A stretch of DNA of 6,922 nt. It comes from Thermoanaerobaculia bacterium. Lineage in GTDB: Bacteria; Acidobacteriota; Thermoanaerobaculia; Multivoradales; UBA5704. The stretch is taken from the NCBI GenBank assembly GCA_030150965.1, contig JASLEW010000680.1:1-6922 (forward strand), in the 5' to 3' direction. Both the position numbers and the translations under genes were made by a program. Under the pieces are notes generated by a model. The model saw nothing but the letters and a program-made list of their open reading frames with translations, was not told the origin of the DNA and searched no databases. Positions 1 to 5,769 of this stretch are shown piece after piece (the first letter of the stretch is position 1; each line of letters begins with the position of its first letter).

Positions 1-1
1 C

Positions 2-538
2 ATCGACGTGCAGGACTCGTTCAAGACGACGCCGCGCTGGGAGCGGCGCAGCAGCCGCGAGTTCGAGACCCAGGTGGACCGTCTCATCCAGGGGTACCGC
101 GCCGCGGGGCTGGCGGTGATCTTCGTCCTGCATACCGACGGCGACGAGGGGTTCGACACCGCGAGCCCGCACTTCAAGCTGATGGACTTCATCCAGCCGC
201 GCGCGGGCGAGCCGGTGCTGGTCAAGAACACGCGCAACGCGTTCACCAGCACCGAGCTGCAGCAGATCCTCGACGCCCGCGGCGTGCGGCGGCTGGCGGT
301 CACCGGCATCCAGACGGAGCAGTGCTGCGAGACGACGACGCGCCTGGCGGCCGATCTCGGCTACGATGTGGACTTCATGATCGAGGCGACGCTCACCTTC
401 CCGATCGCCGACGCGGAGACCGGCGAGGAGCTGGGGACCGACGAGATCCTGCGCCGCACCGCGTTCGTGCTGCGCCGCCGCTTCGCGCGCATCACCCCGG
501 TCGACCGGCTGCTCGCCGAGCTGCAAGCTCCCACGTGA
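2..538 (+). CDS. Cysteine hydrolase, isochorismatase family (5' end outside window)
   Basis: The reading frame is open at the window edge, so the true start lies upstream. The first visible residues, IDVQDSF, match the family's N-terminal motif that carries the catalytic aspartate. Counting the GTG at 8 as residue 1, the expected catalytic lysine is in LVKNTRNAF (residue 73). The nucleophilic cysteine is in TGIQTEQCCETT (first Cys, about residue 106), after the usual Gly-x-x-Thr turn. All three members of the Asp-Lys-Cys triad are therefore present. Members are cytoplasmic alpha/beta hydrolases acting on amides, ureido compounds or isochorismate; the substrate cannot be read from the sequence. 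About 178 residues are visible, near full family length, so only a short N-terminal piece is missing. Its stop overlaps the start of the GlxA-type regulator, so the two are probably co-translated and that regulator may control a pathway using this enzyme. Confidence 0.9.
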   Translation: MDVQDSFKTTPRWERRSSREFETQVDRLIQGYRAAGLAVIFVLHTDGDEGFDTASPHFKLMDFIQPRAGEPVLVKNTRNAFTSTELQQILDARGVRRLAVTGIQTEQCCETTTRLAADLGYDVDFMIEATLTFPIADAETGEELGTDEILRRTAFVLRRRFARITPVDRLLAELQAPT

Positions 539-1560
539 CCCGCGTCATCCAGCTGCTGGTGCCGGAGGTCGAGCTCCTGGACGTGGCCGGCCCCGTCCAG
601 GTGTTCCACGAGGCCCGGCTGCTGGGTGCCGACTACGAGCTGCTGAGCTGCGCCACCCGGCCGCGGGTGCGCACCCACCAGGGGATCTGGCTGGCCGATC
701 TCGCTCCCCTGCCTCCGCCCGACCCACGGCCGCCGGGCTCCGCCAGGGACCTGATCGTGGTGCCCGGGCTGGGGATGGCGACGCTGCCCGAGGTGGATCC
801 GGCGATCTACGCCTGGCTCCGCGCCTCCTACGACGCCGGCGCCCGGGTGGCGTCGGTCTGCACCGGCGCCTTCCTGCTCGGACCGGCGGGCCTGCTCGAC
901 CGGCGCCGCTGCACCACCCACTGGAGCCGGGTCGAGGACCTGCAGCGGCGCTTCCCCGCGGCGCGGGTGCTGGACGACCGGCTGTTCGTGACCGACGGCA
1001 GGATCACCAGCAGCGCCGGCATCGCCTCCGGGATCGACATGGCCCTGGCGCTGGTCGAGCAGGAGCACGGCCCGCTCGTCGCCGCCGCCACCGCCCGGGA
1101 GATGGTGGTCTACCTGCGGCGCGACGGTTCGCAGCAGCAGCAGAGCGTCTACCTCGACTACCGCCGCCACCTCCATCCCGGCATCCACCGCGTCCAGGAC
1201 TGGCTGGTGAGCCACGCCGCCGAGCGGGCCACGCTGCCCGAGCTGGCGCGGGTGGCGGCGATGAGCCCGCGCCACCTCACCCGGGTGTTCCGCCAGGCGA
1301 CGGGCATCTCGATCCGCGAGTACACCACCCGCCTCCGCCTCGACCGCGCCCGCGTCCTGCTGCACGATCCGACCCTGACCGTCGAAGGGGTGGCCGCCCG
1401 CTGCGGCTTCGCCAGCGCCCGGCAGCTCCGCCGCCACTGGCGCGACACCTTCGACGCCTCGCCGTCGCAGGCGCGGACGCCGGAGGAGGCCGAGCCTCCC
1501 GCGCTTCCCGCGGCGGTGGCGACCGCCAAGGGGGCGGCGCCGGCGCGCGGTAGAAGCTGA
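535..1560 (+). CDS. GlxA-family transcriptional regulator (DJ-1/PfpI-like domain + AraC HTH)
   Basis: 341 residues. The frame is open further upstream, but the GTG at 535 overlaps the hydrolase stop codon (GTGA) and begins the expected VTRVIQLLVPEVELLDVAGP strand, so I chose it. Residues about 4-180 form the class I amidotransferase-like (DJ-1/PfpI) sensor domain, with the nucleophile-elbow motif SVCTGAFLLGPAGLL and Cys at about 109. Residues about 225-318 are the AraC DNA-binding domain: a first helix-turn-helix around 234-257 (LPELARVAAMSPRHLTRVF) and a second around 281-315 (GVAARCGFASARQLRRHWR). The tail after about 318 is Ala/Pro-rich and probably disordered. Family members sense small nitrogenous metabolites (for example GbdR for glycine betaine metabolites) and activate nearby catabolic genes. 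Here the ligand is unknown, and the partner hydrolase is the obvious candidate target. Confidence 0.93.
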   Translation: MTRVIQLLVPEVELLDVAGPVQVFHEARLLGADYELLSCATRPRVRTHQGIWLADLAPLPPPDPRPPGSARDLIVVPGLGMATLPEVDPAIYAWLRASYDAGARVASVCTGAFLLGPAGLLDRRRCTTHWSRVEDLQRRFPAARVLDDRLFVTDGRITSSAGIASGIDMALALVEQEHGPLVAAATAREMVVYLRRDGSQQQQSVYLDYRRHLHPGIHRVQDWLVSHAAERATLPELARVAAMSPRHLTRVFRQATGISIREYTTRLRLDRARVLLHDPTLTVEGVAARCGFASARQLRRHWRDTFDASPSQARTPEEAEPPALPAAVATAKGAAPARGRS

Positions 1561-1584
1561 GCGCGCTCTCGCCGCAGCGGCGGA

Positions 1585-1614
1585 CGTCGGCGCGCGGCAG
1601 GGGTGCCGCCGACG
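1585..1614. terminator. Hairpin between convergent genes, possible bidirectional terminator
   Basis: CGTCGGC (1585-1591) pairs with GCCGACG (1608-1614), and GGCA (1596-1599) pairs with TGCC (1604-1607) around a GGGG loop. Together this is an 11-bp GC stem with a four-base bulge on one side. It starts 24 bases after the regulator's stop and lies before the end of the convergent RHH gene. There is no T-tract, so intrinsic termination is not certain. Confidence 0.4.
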
Positions 1615-1671
1615 AGCGGGAGTCCGCGGCGCCTGAGGCCGGCGGGAGCCCTCTGGCGGTTCCCTCGGCGA

Positions 1672-2127
1672 TCAGCCAGGCTTGGTCCGCCCGCGCCCGG
1701 TGGTGCGGCGCCTCGCGGTGTGGTCTCCGCGGCGCTCTCCGGCGCCCAGCAGCGCCGCCGCCCGGTTCTCCAGGTCCCGCCTGGCCGCCTCGAGCCGATC
1801 GATGGCCTCCGACATGGCGCCCAGGTCGGCCGCGCGAACCGCGAGCCCCTCGCGCAGAAAGAGCGCCGCCGCCTCGGACCTGCTCCGCGCCGCGCCGGTG
1901 GTGACCCAGCGGTCGAGCGTGGCGATCGTCGCCGCATCGACCCGGACCATGAGCACCTGGTCCCTCACGCTCTGGCTCAACCCGGCAAGAGAATCCTTGA
2001 GGCTGGCCGCCACGACCACCACGCGCGGCGGGGTCGAGCCGTCCGCGCAGCCGAGCTCCGCGAGATCGATGCCCAGGGCAGCGAGCGCGGCACGTACCCG
2101 CTCGTCGAGCGGCGGCTTGGCGTTCAC
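1672..2127 (-). CDS. Ribbon-helix-helix (CopG/Arc-like) DNA-binding protein
   Basis: 151 residues from the GTG at 2127. The centre reads MVRVDAATIATLDRWV, then SRSEAAALFLREGL. This is the pattern of an RHH domain: a short DNA-contacting beta strand (about residues 60-64), helix A, a turn, and helix B beginning with the SRSEAAA N-cap. It is followed by a charged, probably coiled helix (AIDRLEAARRDLENRAAALL) and a basic tail rich in Arg. The N-terminal 55 residues contain an amphipathic stretch of unknown role. The frame stays open to 2256, but starts beyond 2127 would run through the divergent control region. An internal ATG at 1950 would give a 92-residue protein that is essentially the RHH core. 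RHH proteins bind DNA as dimers of dimers on short repeats and usually repress their own promoter. The GCGTAAT array begins 25 bases upstream of this start, which fits autoregulation. Confidence 0.7.
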   Translation of the reverse strand: MNAKPPLDERVRAALAALGIDLAELGCADGSTPPRVVVVAASLKDSLAGLSQSVRDQVLMVRVDAATIATLDRWVTTGAARSRSEAAALFLREGLAVRAADLGAMSEAIDRLEAARRDLENRAAALLGAGERRGDHTARRRTTGRGRTKPG

Positions 2128-2145
2128 CCCGCCATTAGCCCACAC

Positions 2146-2175
2146 TTGACGGCGTAATGCAATTACGCGTAATGT
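2146..2175 (+). promoter_or_regulatory. Candidate sigma70-type promoter for the aspartyl protease gene
   Basis: TTGACG (2146-2151) is a good -35 match. TAATGT (2170-2175), 18 bases further on, is a moderate -10 match. Transcription would begin near 2182, about 25 bases before the protease start and upstream of its ribosome binding site. The GCGTAAT repeats fall in the spacer and the -10 element, so a bound repressor would block it. Confidence 0.35.
2152..2173. promoter_or_regulatory. Triple GCGTAAT operator-like array between divergent genes
   Basis: GCGTAAT at 2152-2158, its inverse ATTACGC at 2162-2168, and GCGTAAT again at 2167-2173. The last two overlap to give the perfect 12-base palindrome ATTACGCGTAAT (2162-2173). 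The first two form an inverted repeat with a three-base spacer. The AT content stands out from the GC-rich surroundings. It lies between the starts of the RHH gene (minus) and the protease gene (plus). Short repeated half-sites are what RHH dimers typically bind; that this RHH protein binds here is inference. Confidence 0.55.
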
Positions 2176-2195
2176 CGCGGCAATGCAGCGACTCC

Positions 2196-2201
2196 GGGAG
2201 G
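2196..2201 (+). promoter_or_regulatory. Ribosome binding site for the aspartyl protease gene
   Basis: GGGAGG lies 5 bases before the ATG at 2207 and 8 before the ATG at 2210. It rules out the upstream in-frame ATG at 2183, which has no comparable site. Confidence 0.65.
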
Positions 2202-2206
2202 TCGGC

Positions 2207-2746
2207 ATGATGAACACGGCAGGCTCAGATCCACGGACGGCGCCGGCTTCGGCCATGAAGGCGGGCTTGGCGGGAGAGGGCGCATCCGCGCCCGCGGAGC
2301 CGCCGGCCTCGCTCGCCGGCTGGCTGGCCGCGCATGCCTACCTTCGCATCCCCCTCGAAGCCACCGGCGTCGGGCATTTCCAGGCGCCTGGCGAGATCTC
2401 GGGTCACCCCGTCACGATCCTCGTCGACACCGGAGCCTCGAGCACGGTCATCGACCTGGAGTGGGCACGGCAACGCGGGTTCGCCCTCGAGGCAACCGGC
2501 AACCATGGTGGAGGCGCGGGCACGGGTGCGCTCGCCATCCATCGGGTACCGGGCGCCGCGCTCAGCATCGCGGGCGTCGCGATCACCACGCCCGAGCCGC
2601 TGGCGCTCGATCTCGGCAACGTGGCGAAGGCGCTCGCGGCCAAGGGAGTGAAGGCGCCGCACGCCGTCCTCGGCGCGGACGTGATGAGATCGCGCAGGGC
2701 GATCATCGACTACGGGACGGCGACCCTCTACCTCTGCCAGCCGTGA
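2207..2746 (+). CDS. Retropepsin-like aspartyl protease family protein
   Basis: 179 residues from the first of two tandem ATGs (2207, 2210), chosen because of the GGGAGG just upstream. The key motif is ILVDTGASSTVID, with the catalytic Asp at about residue 74. Near the C terminus, HAVLGADVMRSRRAIIDY followed by TLYL is the conserved closing segment of bacterial single-domain retropepsins (ILG-x-D then a strand with D-Y/F). Between them lies the expected glycine-rich flap region (NHGGGAGTGAL). One Asp-Thr-Gly per chain means the active enzyme should be a homodimer. The first 45 residues are Ala/Pro-rich without a hydrophobic core, so I see no signal peptide and infer a cytoplasmic protein. Many relatives are exported or membrane-tethered, so this is somewhat unusual. 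It is divergent from the RHH gene and shares its control region. The substrate is unknown. Confidence 0.85.
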   Translation: MMNTAGSDPRTAPASAMKAGLAGEGASAPAEPPASLAGWLAAHAYLRIPLEATGVGHFQAPGEISGHPVTILVDTGASSTVIDLEWARQRGFALEATGNHGGGAGTGALAIHRVPGAALSIAGVAITTPEPLALDLGNVAKALAAKGVKAPHAVLGADVMRSRRAIIDYGTATLYLCQP

Positions 2747-2844
2747 GGCTCGGACCGCCGATCACCCGTCGAAGGTGAGCAGGCTTCGCCGGACCATGAC
2801 CGGAGCGCTTTTCCGCCGGCAGCTCGGGGCGCCGGGCGGCGCAG

Positions 2845-3069
2845 GTGATCGGCCCGACGGCCAAGACCGTGGCGGCGCTGGGGTTCGTCCTCGGCGGGGC
2901 GATGTGGATCCCGGCCGGTGGCCGTTACCGCATCGCCGCCGGTGCGCGGCGAGCCGCTCGCGAGGTACAGGTCGCCGCGGCAGATCGCCGAGGGCTGCCG
3001 GGGCTGACGCTCGGGCGGTTGCAATGGATGCTCTTCCACCGCAAGAGCAACGGCCTGGAGGCGCTGTAA
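2845..3069 (+). pseudogene. Excisionase-like remnant, truncated
   Basis: A 74-codon frame beginning with GTG at 2845 and ending TAA at 3069. Its last third, LTLGRLQWMLFHRKSNGLEA, resembles the helix-turn-helix core of small excisionase-like proteins of phages and integrative elements. Those typically read L-R-W-x-(I/L)-(F/Y)-x-(R/A)-x-x-NGL and then continue with a G-(R/K)-R/K-V-L-(I/V)-(D/N)-E strand. That closing strand is missing: the frame stops right after NGLEAL. The first half, including a mildly hydrophobic segment near residues 9-22, matches nothing I recognise and there is no good ribosome binding site. I read it as a decayed fragment rather than a working gene. The same frame continues after the stop into the next gene. 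The family assignment comes from pattern memory only. The rest of 2747-3087 holds nothing else I can support. Confidence 0.35.
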
Positions 3070-3087
3070 ATCGCTCCCAGGTTCATC

Positions 3088-4188
3088 TTGCTCGTCGCCG
3101 ACGTGGCCAACTTCCCGACCAACAGCTCGAATCTCTACCTGGCGGTGTCGCGAACGCCCGAGCCCACCGATTTCACCGCTGCCAACTGGTGCGAATATTG
3201 GATGGGGGGGCCGCAGACGGTGAATGGCGTGCTCACCTTCTACGATTCGCCGATCTTCGGAGTCGGCGCCGACACCATGGTCTACTCGACGAATCAATAT
3301 GCTTTCAGCACCGGTGCCTTTACCGGCGCCATCCTCAACGCTGGCTCCAAGGCCCAGATCGAAAACAACGCCGCGAGCTGTCCCTGGATCGGATTCTACG
3401 TCTTCGTTCCGACTCCCGTAGGCGGCACCACCTTTGCGCTGATGCCAGCGCAACACTACACCAGCCCGTCGTCCTTTCCGGGCACCACGAACCCTGTATA
3501 CATGATCAGCACCCACGGGCTCACCCAGGCGGGCGAGACCAGCTCCACGATCTATCGCGTGTGGCGTATTCGCAATGTGGTCAGCGGTGCTGCCGCCCTG
3601 GACGAGCTGGACGTCTCGGCGGGCTCATACTCCACCCCGCCAGGCGCGCCACAGGCGGGCGGCGGCGTGATCGACGCGGGTGATGTGCGCATCCGCCAGG
3701 TCGCGGGGATCGGTAACTCTCTCTGGACGGCCCATTCGTTGACCTGTAATGTGGCAGGAACGAACCAATCATGTATTCGTGTTTACCGCTTCGACCTGGG
3801 CCAGGACAGCGGCGGCCACCTCACCGCCGTGGTCGGCCAGGCACCCGCCATCTTCTCGGGGCCTGCAGGGGTGCCCTACTGGATGCCGGCAGTCGCCGCG
3901 AGCTCGGCCCAGAGCACGATCGTGCCTTTCCTCACCTCGTCGTCGGCCTCGTACCTCAGCTCTGCCTTCACCACCAAGGCTGCTGCCGCGACCACGTATG
4001 GTTCGCCGACCTCCCTGCTGACCGGCGGCTGTAACAACGGTTCGCCGGTTGGCCGGTCGGGAGACTACCAAGGGGCACAGACGAATCCCAATGACCTCGC
4101 GAGCTTCTGGATTGCCGGCGAGGCGACACCGGTGGCAGGCCAATGCTCGTCGTTGTGGAAGACCGAGATCGCGAACGTCACCCCATGA
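3088..4188 (+). CDS. Secreted-type protein of unknown function, apparently missing its N-terminus
   Basis: 366 residues if the TTG at 3088 is the start; GTG 3103 and ATG 3202 are alternatives and none has a convincing ribosome binding site. In-frame sequence back to the stop at 3067-3069 (IAPRFIL...) also reads as part of the protein, suggesting that an upstream portion with the signal peptide has been lost. The composition is that of an extracellular protein: rich in Ser, Thr, Gly, Asn and Tyr, few Lys, scattered Cys. Landmarks are LYLAVSRTPEPT (16-27), a central stretch with YRVWRI, and near the end GDYQGAQTNPNDLASFWIAGE (from about 325) followed by LWKTEIANV. This repeating alternation of strands and the GDY/FWIAGE ending recall large bacterial secreted proteins that I suspect are beta-propellers; no enzyme motif is visible. 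G+C is lower than in flanking genes. It is probably co-transcribed with the exported protein 18 bases downstream. Confidence 0.6.
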   Translation: MLVADVANFPTNSSNLYLAVSRTPEPTDFTAANWCEYWMGGPQTVNGVLTFYDSPIFGVGADTMVYSTNQYAFSTGAFTGAILNAGSKAQIENNAASCPWIGFYVFVPTPVGGTTFALMPAQHYTSPSSFPGTTNPVYMISTHGLTQAGETSSTIYRVWRIRNVVSGAAALDELDVSAGSYSTPPGAPQAGGGVIDAGDVRIRQVAGIGNSLWTAHSLTCNVAGTNQSCIRVYRFDLGQDSGGHLTAVVGQAPAIFSGPAGVPYWMPAVAASSAQSTIVPFLTSSSASYLSSAFTTKAAAATTYGSPTSLLTGGCNNGSPVGRSGDYQGAQTNPNDLASFWIAGEATPVAGQCSSLWKTEIANVTP

Positions 4189-4195
4189 CGAGCTG

Positions 4196-4201
4196 AAGGA
4201 G
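4196..4201 (+). promoter_or_regulatory. Ribosome binding site for the exported four-cysteine protein
   Basis: AAGGAG, 5 bases before the ATG at 4207 and starting 8 bases after the preceding stop codon. It is a strong site and fixes the start of the next gene. Confidence 0.75.
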
Positions 4202-4206
4202 ATCCC

Positions 4207-4749
4207 ATGAGAGCAGCCCTGATCGCGTTGTTCATGCCAATGGTGGTCGCGGTGGCGGCCGTTGGACAGCCGCCGGCCTCGTCGCTGGCGCTGTTGCGCG
4301 TGCACGCCAGCCTCGCGGAGTTCCACCAGGGGACGGTCCTCGCCGACGAGGATCTTTTCGTGCTCCGCGATGGTTCGGTGACCGGCAGCCTCACCGTGCA
4401 GCCGGAGGCGGAGTGCACGGGCTGCGGTTGGAACAGCGCCGTTCGCACCGCGCACGGCACCGCGGAGCAGTTTGGCGCCCTGCAAGCTGCGCTCACCGCC
4501 AATCAGATCGGCCTCGCGACAGGGGGCTGCAGCGTGCCGAAGCCCGGACTCGACCGCGGCAGCTACGAGGTGACCTGGTACGGAATCGCGCGGGCGCAGC
4601 CCACGGCGCGCCGCACCGTGTTCAGCTTCCAGGTGAACGCAGGCGGGGCAACGTGTCCCGAGGCGGTGGCCAGCTTGATCACCGCCATCGAGACCTATGC
4701 GTCGCAAGCGGGAGTGCCGGTCTCGGACCTGTGGCAACCCGGCTCCTGA
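4207..4749 (+). CDS. Exported small four-cysteine protein, function unknown
   Basis: 180 residues starting at an ATG with a strong AAGGAG site. The N-terminus has a Sec-type signal: Arg2, a hydrophobic run from about 3 to 19 (ALIALFMPMVVAVAAVG) and likely cleavage near residue 20. The mature part has cysteines at 70, 73, 108 and 150, enough for two disulfides, which fits a periplasmic or extracellular location. Other visible features are a strand LFVLRDGSVTGSLTV (50-64), a helix AEQFGALQAALTANQIGLAT (86-105), a strand SYEVTWYGIAR (119-129) and a C-terminal helix CPEAVASLITAIETY (150-164). This looks like a compact mixed alpha/beta domain. I do not recognise the family and see no catalytic motif. 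It follows the larger secreted-type gene by 18 bases, so the two products probably act in the same compartment; an inhibitor or binding partner role would be speculation. Confidence 0.75.
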   Translation: MRAALIALFMPMVVAVAAVGQPPASSLALLRVHASLAEFHQGTVLADEDLFVLRDGSVTGSLTVQPEAECTGCGWNSAVRTAHGTAEQFGALQAALTANQIGLATGGCSVPKPGLDRGSYEVTWYGIARAQPTARRTVFSFQVNAGGATCPEAVASLITAIETYASQAGVPVSDLWQPGS

Positions 4750-4764
4750 CACCCGCGTGGGCTC

Positions 4765-4782
4765 GCCGCGGTCCTTCGCGGC
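4765..4782 (+). terminator. Short GC hairpin after the secreted-protein operon
   Basis: GCCGCG (4765-4770) pairs with CGCGGC (4777-4782) around the loop GTCCTT, 16 bases after the stop at 4749 and before a convergent gene. There is no T-run after it, so function as a terminator is only plausible. Confidence 0.35.
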
Positions 4783-4866
4783 CTCCAAATGCTCGGCTTG
4801 CTCCTCCGGCAGCGCCGGGCTCAGGCGAGCGGCCGGCCTCCGCCACGGCGCCGGCGGCAGCTGCAG

Positions 4867-5316
4867 CTACGATCGGAGCAGGGCGGCGAGGAGCGCGAGC
4901 ATGCCGGCGACGAAAGCCCCAACGAACGCCCCGACGACCGGCATGAAGTAGCTCCACCGCTCGGCCCGCTTCACCTCCCTGTCGTGCAACTCGATCGCCG
5001 CCGAGAGGAGCTGGCCGGTGAACTCCGGCGAAAGCGGATCGCGCGCTCCCCTCTCGTCCCAGGGCAGGGCATACCTGGCGACGAGGGAAACGGGAAACTC
5101 GGTCCCTCCGCTGACGTTGAGGCGGAAAAACTCCCGGTGGGCCTGTGCCACGGCCGTCCAGTTCTCGGCGGACTCCGGCGAGCCCTGAAGCGCCTTGCGC
5201 AGGCCCTCTTCGCCGCGCAGCGCGTGCTGCGCCAGCGCCAGCACCTGGATCAGGGCCAGCACGTCGGACAGGCGCCCGGGAATCTCGTACCTCCGCATGG
5301 TCCTGGACCGCATCAT
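4867..5316 (-). CDS. Conserved-looking hypothetical protein with C-terminal membrane anchor
   Basis: 149 residues from the first of two tandem ATGs (5316, 5313). GGAGA at 5325-5321 lies 4 bases upstream of the first and 7 upstream of the second; the longer TTG start at 5334 lacks a site. Residues about 10-60 are helical and charged (RRYEIPGRLSDVLALIQVLA, then HALRGEEGLRKAL). WTAVAQAHREFFRLN and PVSLVARYALPWDE follow, which look like a compact domain. LSPEFTGQLLSAAIELHDREVKRAE leads into a hydrophobic segment at about 121-147 with a glycine-spaced face (VVGAFVGAFVAGMLALLAALL). This predicts a cytoplasmic domain held to the inner membrane by a C-terminal tail anchor. I have the impression of related uncharacterised proteins in other bacteria but cannot confirm it. 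It lies downstream of the integrase relic on the same strand, so it may be island cargo. Function unknown. Confidence 0.7.
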   Translation of the reverse strand: MMRSRTMRRYEIPGRLSDVLALIQVLALAQHALRGEEGLRKALQGSPESAENWTAVAQAHREFFRLNVSGGTEFPVSLVARYALPWDERGARDPLSPEFTGQLLSAAIELHDREVKRAERWSYFMPVVGAFVGAFVAGMLALLAALLRS

Positions 5317-5401
5317 CTTGTCTCCATCAGGCAACGGCGATCCCCGAGCGCAGCACCGGCTGCAACGACGAGCGGTTTCCCCGTTGGCGCGCGCCAGAGC
5401 G

Positions 5402-5640
5402 CTACACGTCGCGGCAGGGACTGCGGGCCTCGTGCACAGCCGCGATCAGCCGGGTGACCTGGTCGATGGTCGCCGCCTCCAGGGCCGCGGCCTCGCAGAA
5501 CAGCCGGCCGAGGACCTCGGCGAGCTCGGGGAGCGTGGCGCCGTTCATCACCAGGTAGGATGCGGCGGTGTGCCGCAGGTCGTGGAAGCGGAAATCGCTC
5601 AGACCCGCCGCGCGGTCCCAGGCGTGGCGCGGGAAGCTGC
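5402..5640 (-). pseudogene. Tyrosine-recombinase (phage/island integrase) C-terminal fragment
   Basis: Reading the minus strand from about 5638, the frame gives FPRHAWDRAAGLSDFRF, then HDLRHTAASYLVMNG and ATLPELAEVLGR, ending at TAG 5402. HDLRHT is the HxLRH box II of tyrosine recombinases, with its catalytic His and Arg, and the following ELAEVLG helix is typical of phage-type integrases. After VLGR the usual H-x-(S/T)-x-x-M-x-x-x-Y-x-H segment with the nucleophilic Tyr is absent, replaced by about 33 unrelated residues. Upstream the frame runs back to a TGA near 5718 without a start codon, and the N-terminal arm-binding and core-binding domains are missing. It cannot be active. It sits about 130 bases beyond the 3' end of tRNA-Leu, the classic attachment-site position, so I read it as the scar of an integrated element. 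Confidence 0.75.
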
Positions 5641-5680
5641 AGCTGCCGTTTCCCTTGCCGCCCGGGCGGCGAGACCAACT

Positions 5681-5699
5681 GTGATAAAAGCGTGATAAA
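5681..5699 (+). repeat. Direct repeat GTGATAAA
   Basis: GTGATAAA at 5681-5688 and again at 5692-5699, one helical turn (11 bases) apart, in an AT-richer pocket between the integrase relic and the tRNA. Phage and island integrases and excisionases bind short direct repeats near attachment sites, so this could be a leftover accessory site. Chance is possible for an 8-base repeat. Confidence 0.4.
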
Positions 5700-5769
5700 T
5701 CTTGGGGCGTAAGTCAAGCGGCACCCTGCTTCGGACCTATAAGTCGCTGATTTTATTGAGCTTACTTGC

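Noticed and set aside
322..534. Longer 412-residue start for the GlxA-type regulator
   Set aside because: The extra N-terminal residues are Arg-rich readthrough of the hydrolase in another frame. The DJ-1-like domain begins at the GTG at 535.
1133..1144. Short CAG trinucleotide run in the GlxA-type gene
   Set aside because: It encodes Gln residues at the expected linker after the DJ-1-like domain and is too short to count as a repeat.
361..1437. Long minus-strand open frame (358 residues) opposite the GlxA-type regulator
   Set aside because: Its composition (Gly/Ala/Arg/His-rich, no recognisable motifs) is that of an antisense shadow of a GC-rich gene, and the plus strand has clear domain motifs.
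1603..2157. Plus-strand open frames opposite the RHH gene
   Set aside because: Arg/Pro/Ser-rich translations without motifs; the minus strand encodes the RHH signature.
2128..2256. Upstream starts extending the RHH protein to 194 residues
   Set aside because: The extension would run across the GCGTAAT array, the candidate promoter and the beginning of the divergent gene.
3769..4788. Minus-strand open frame of 339 residues spanning two plus-strand genes
   Set aside because: It crosses the gap and the ribosome binding site between two genes that carry secretion-type features, and is low-complexity Arg/Gly/Ala/His.
5313..5717. Minus-strand 134-residue open frame over the integrase fragment
   Set aside because: It is out of frame with the HDLRHT box; the recombinase signal lies in another frame that has no start codon.
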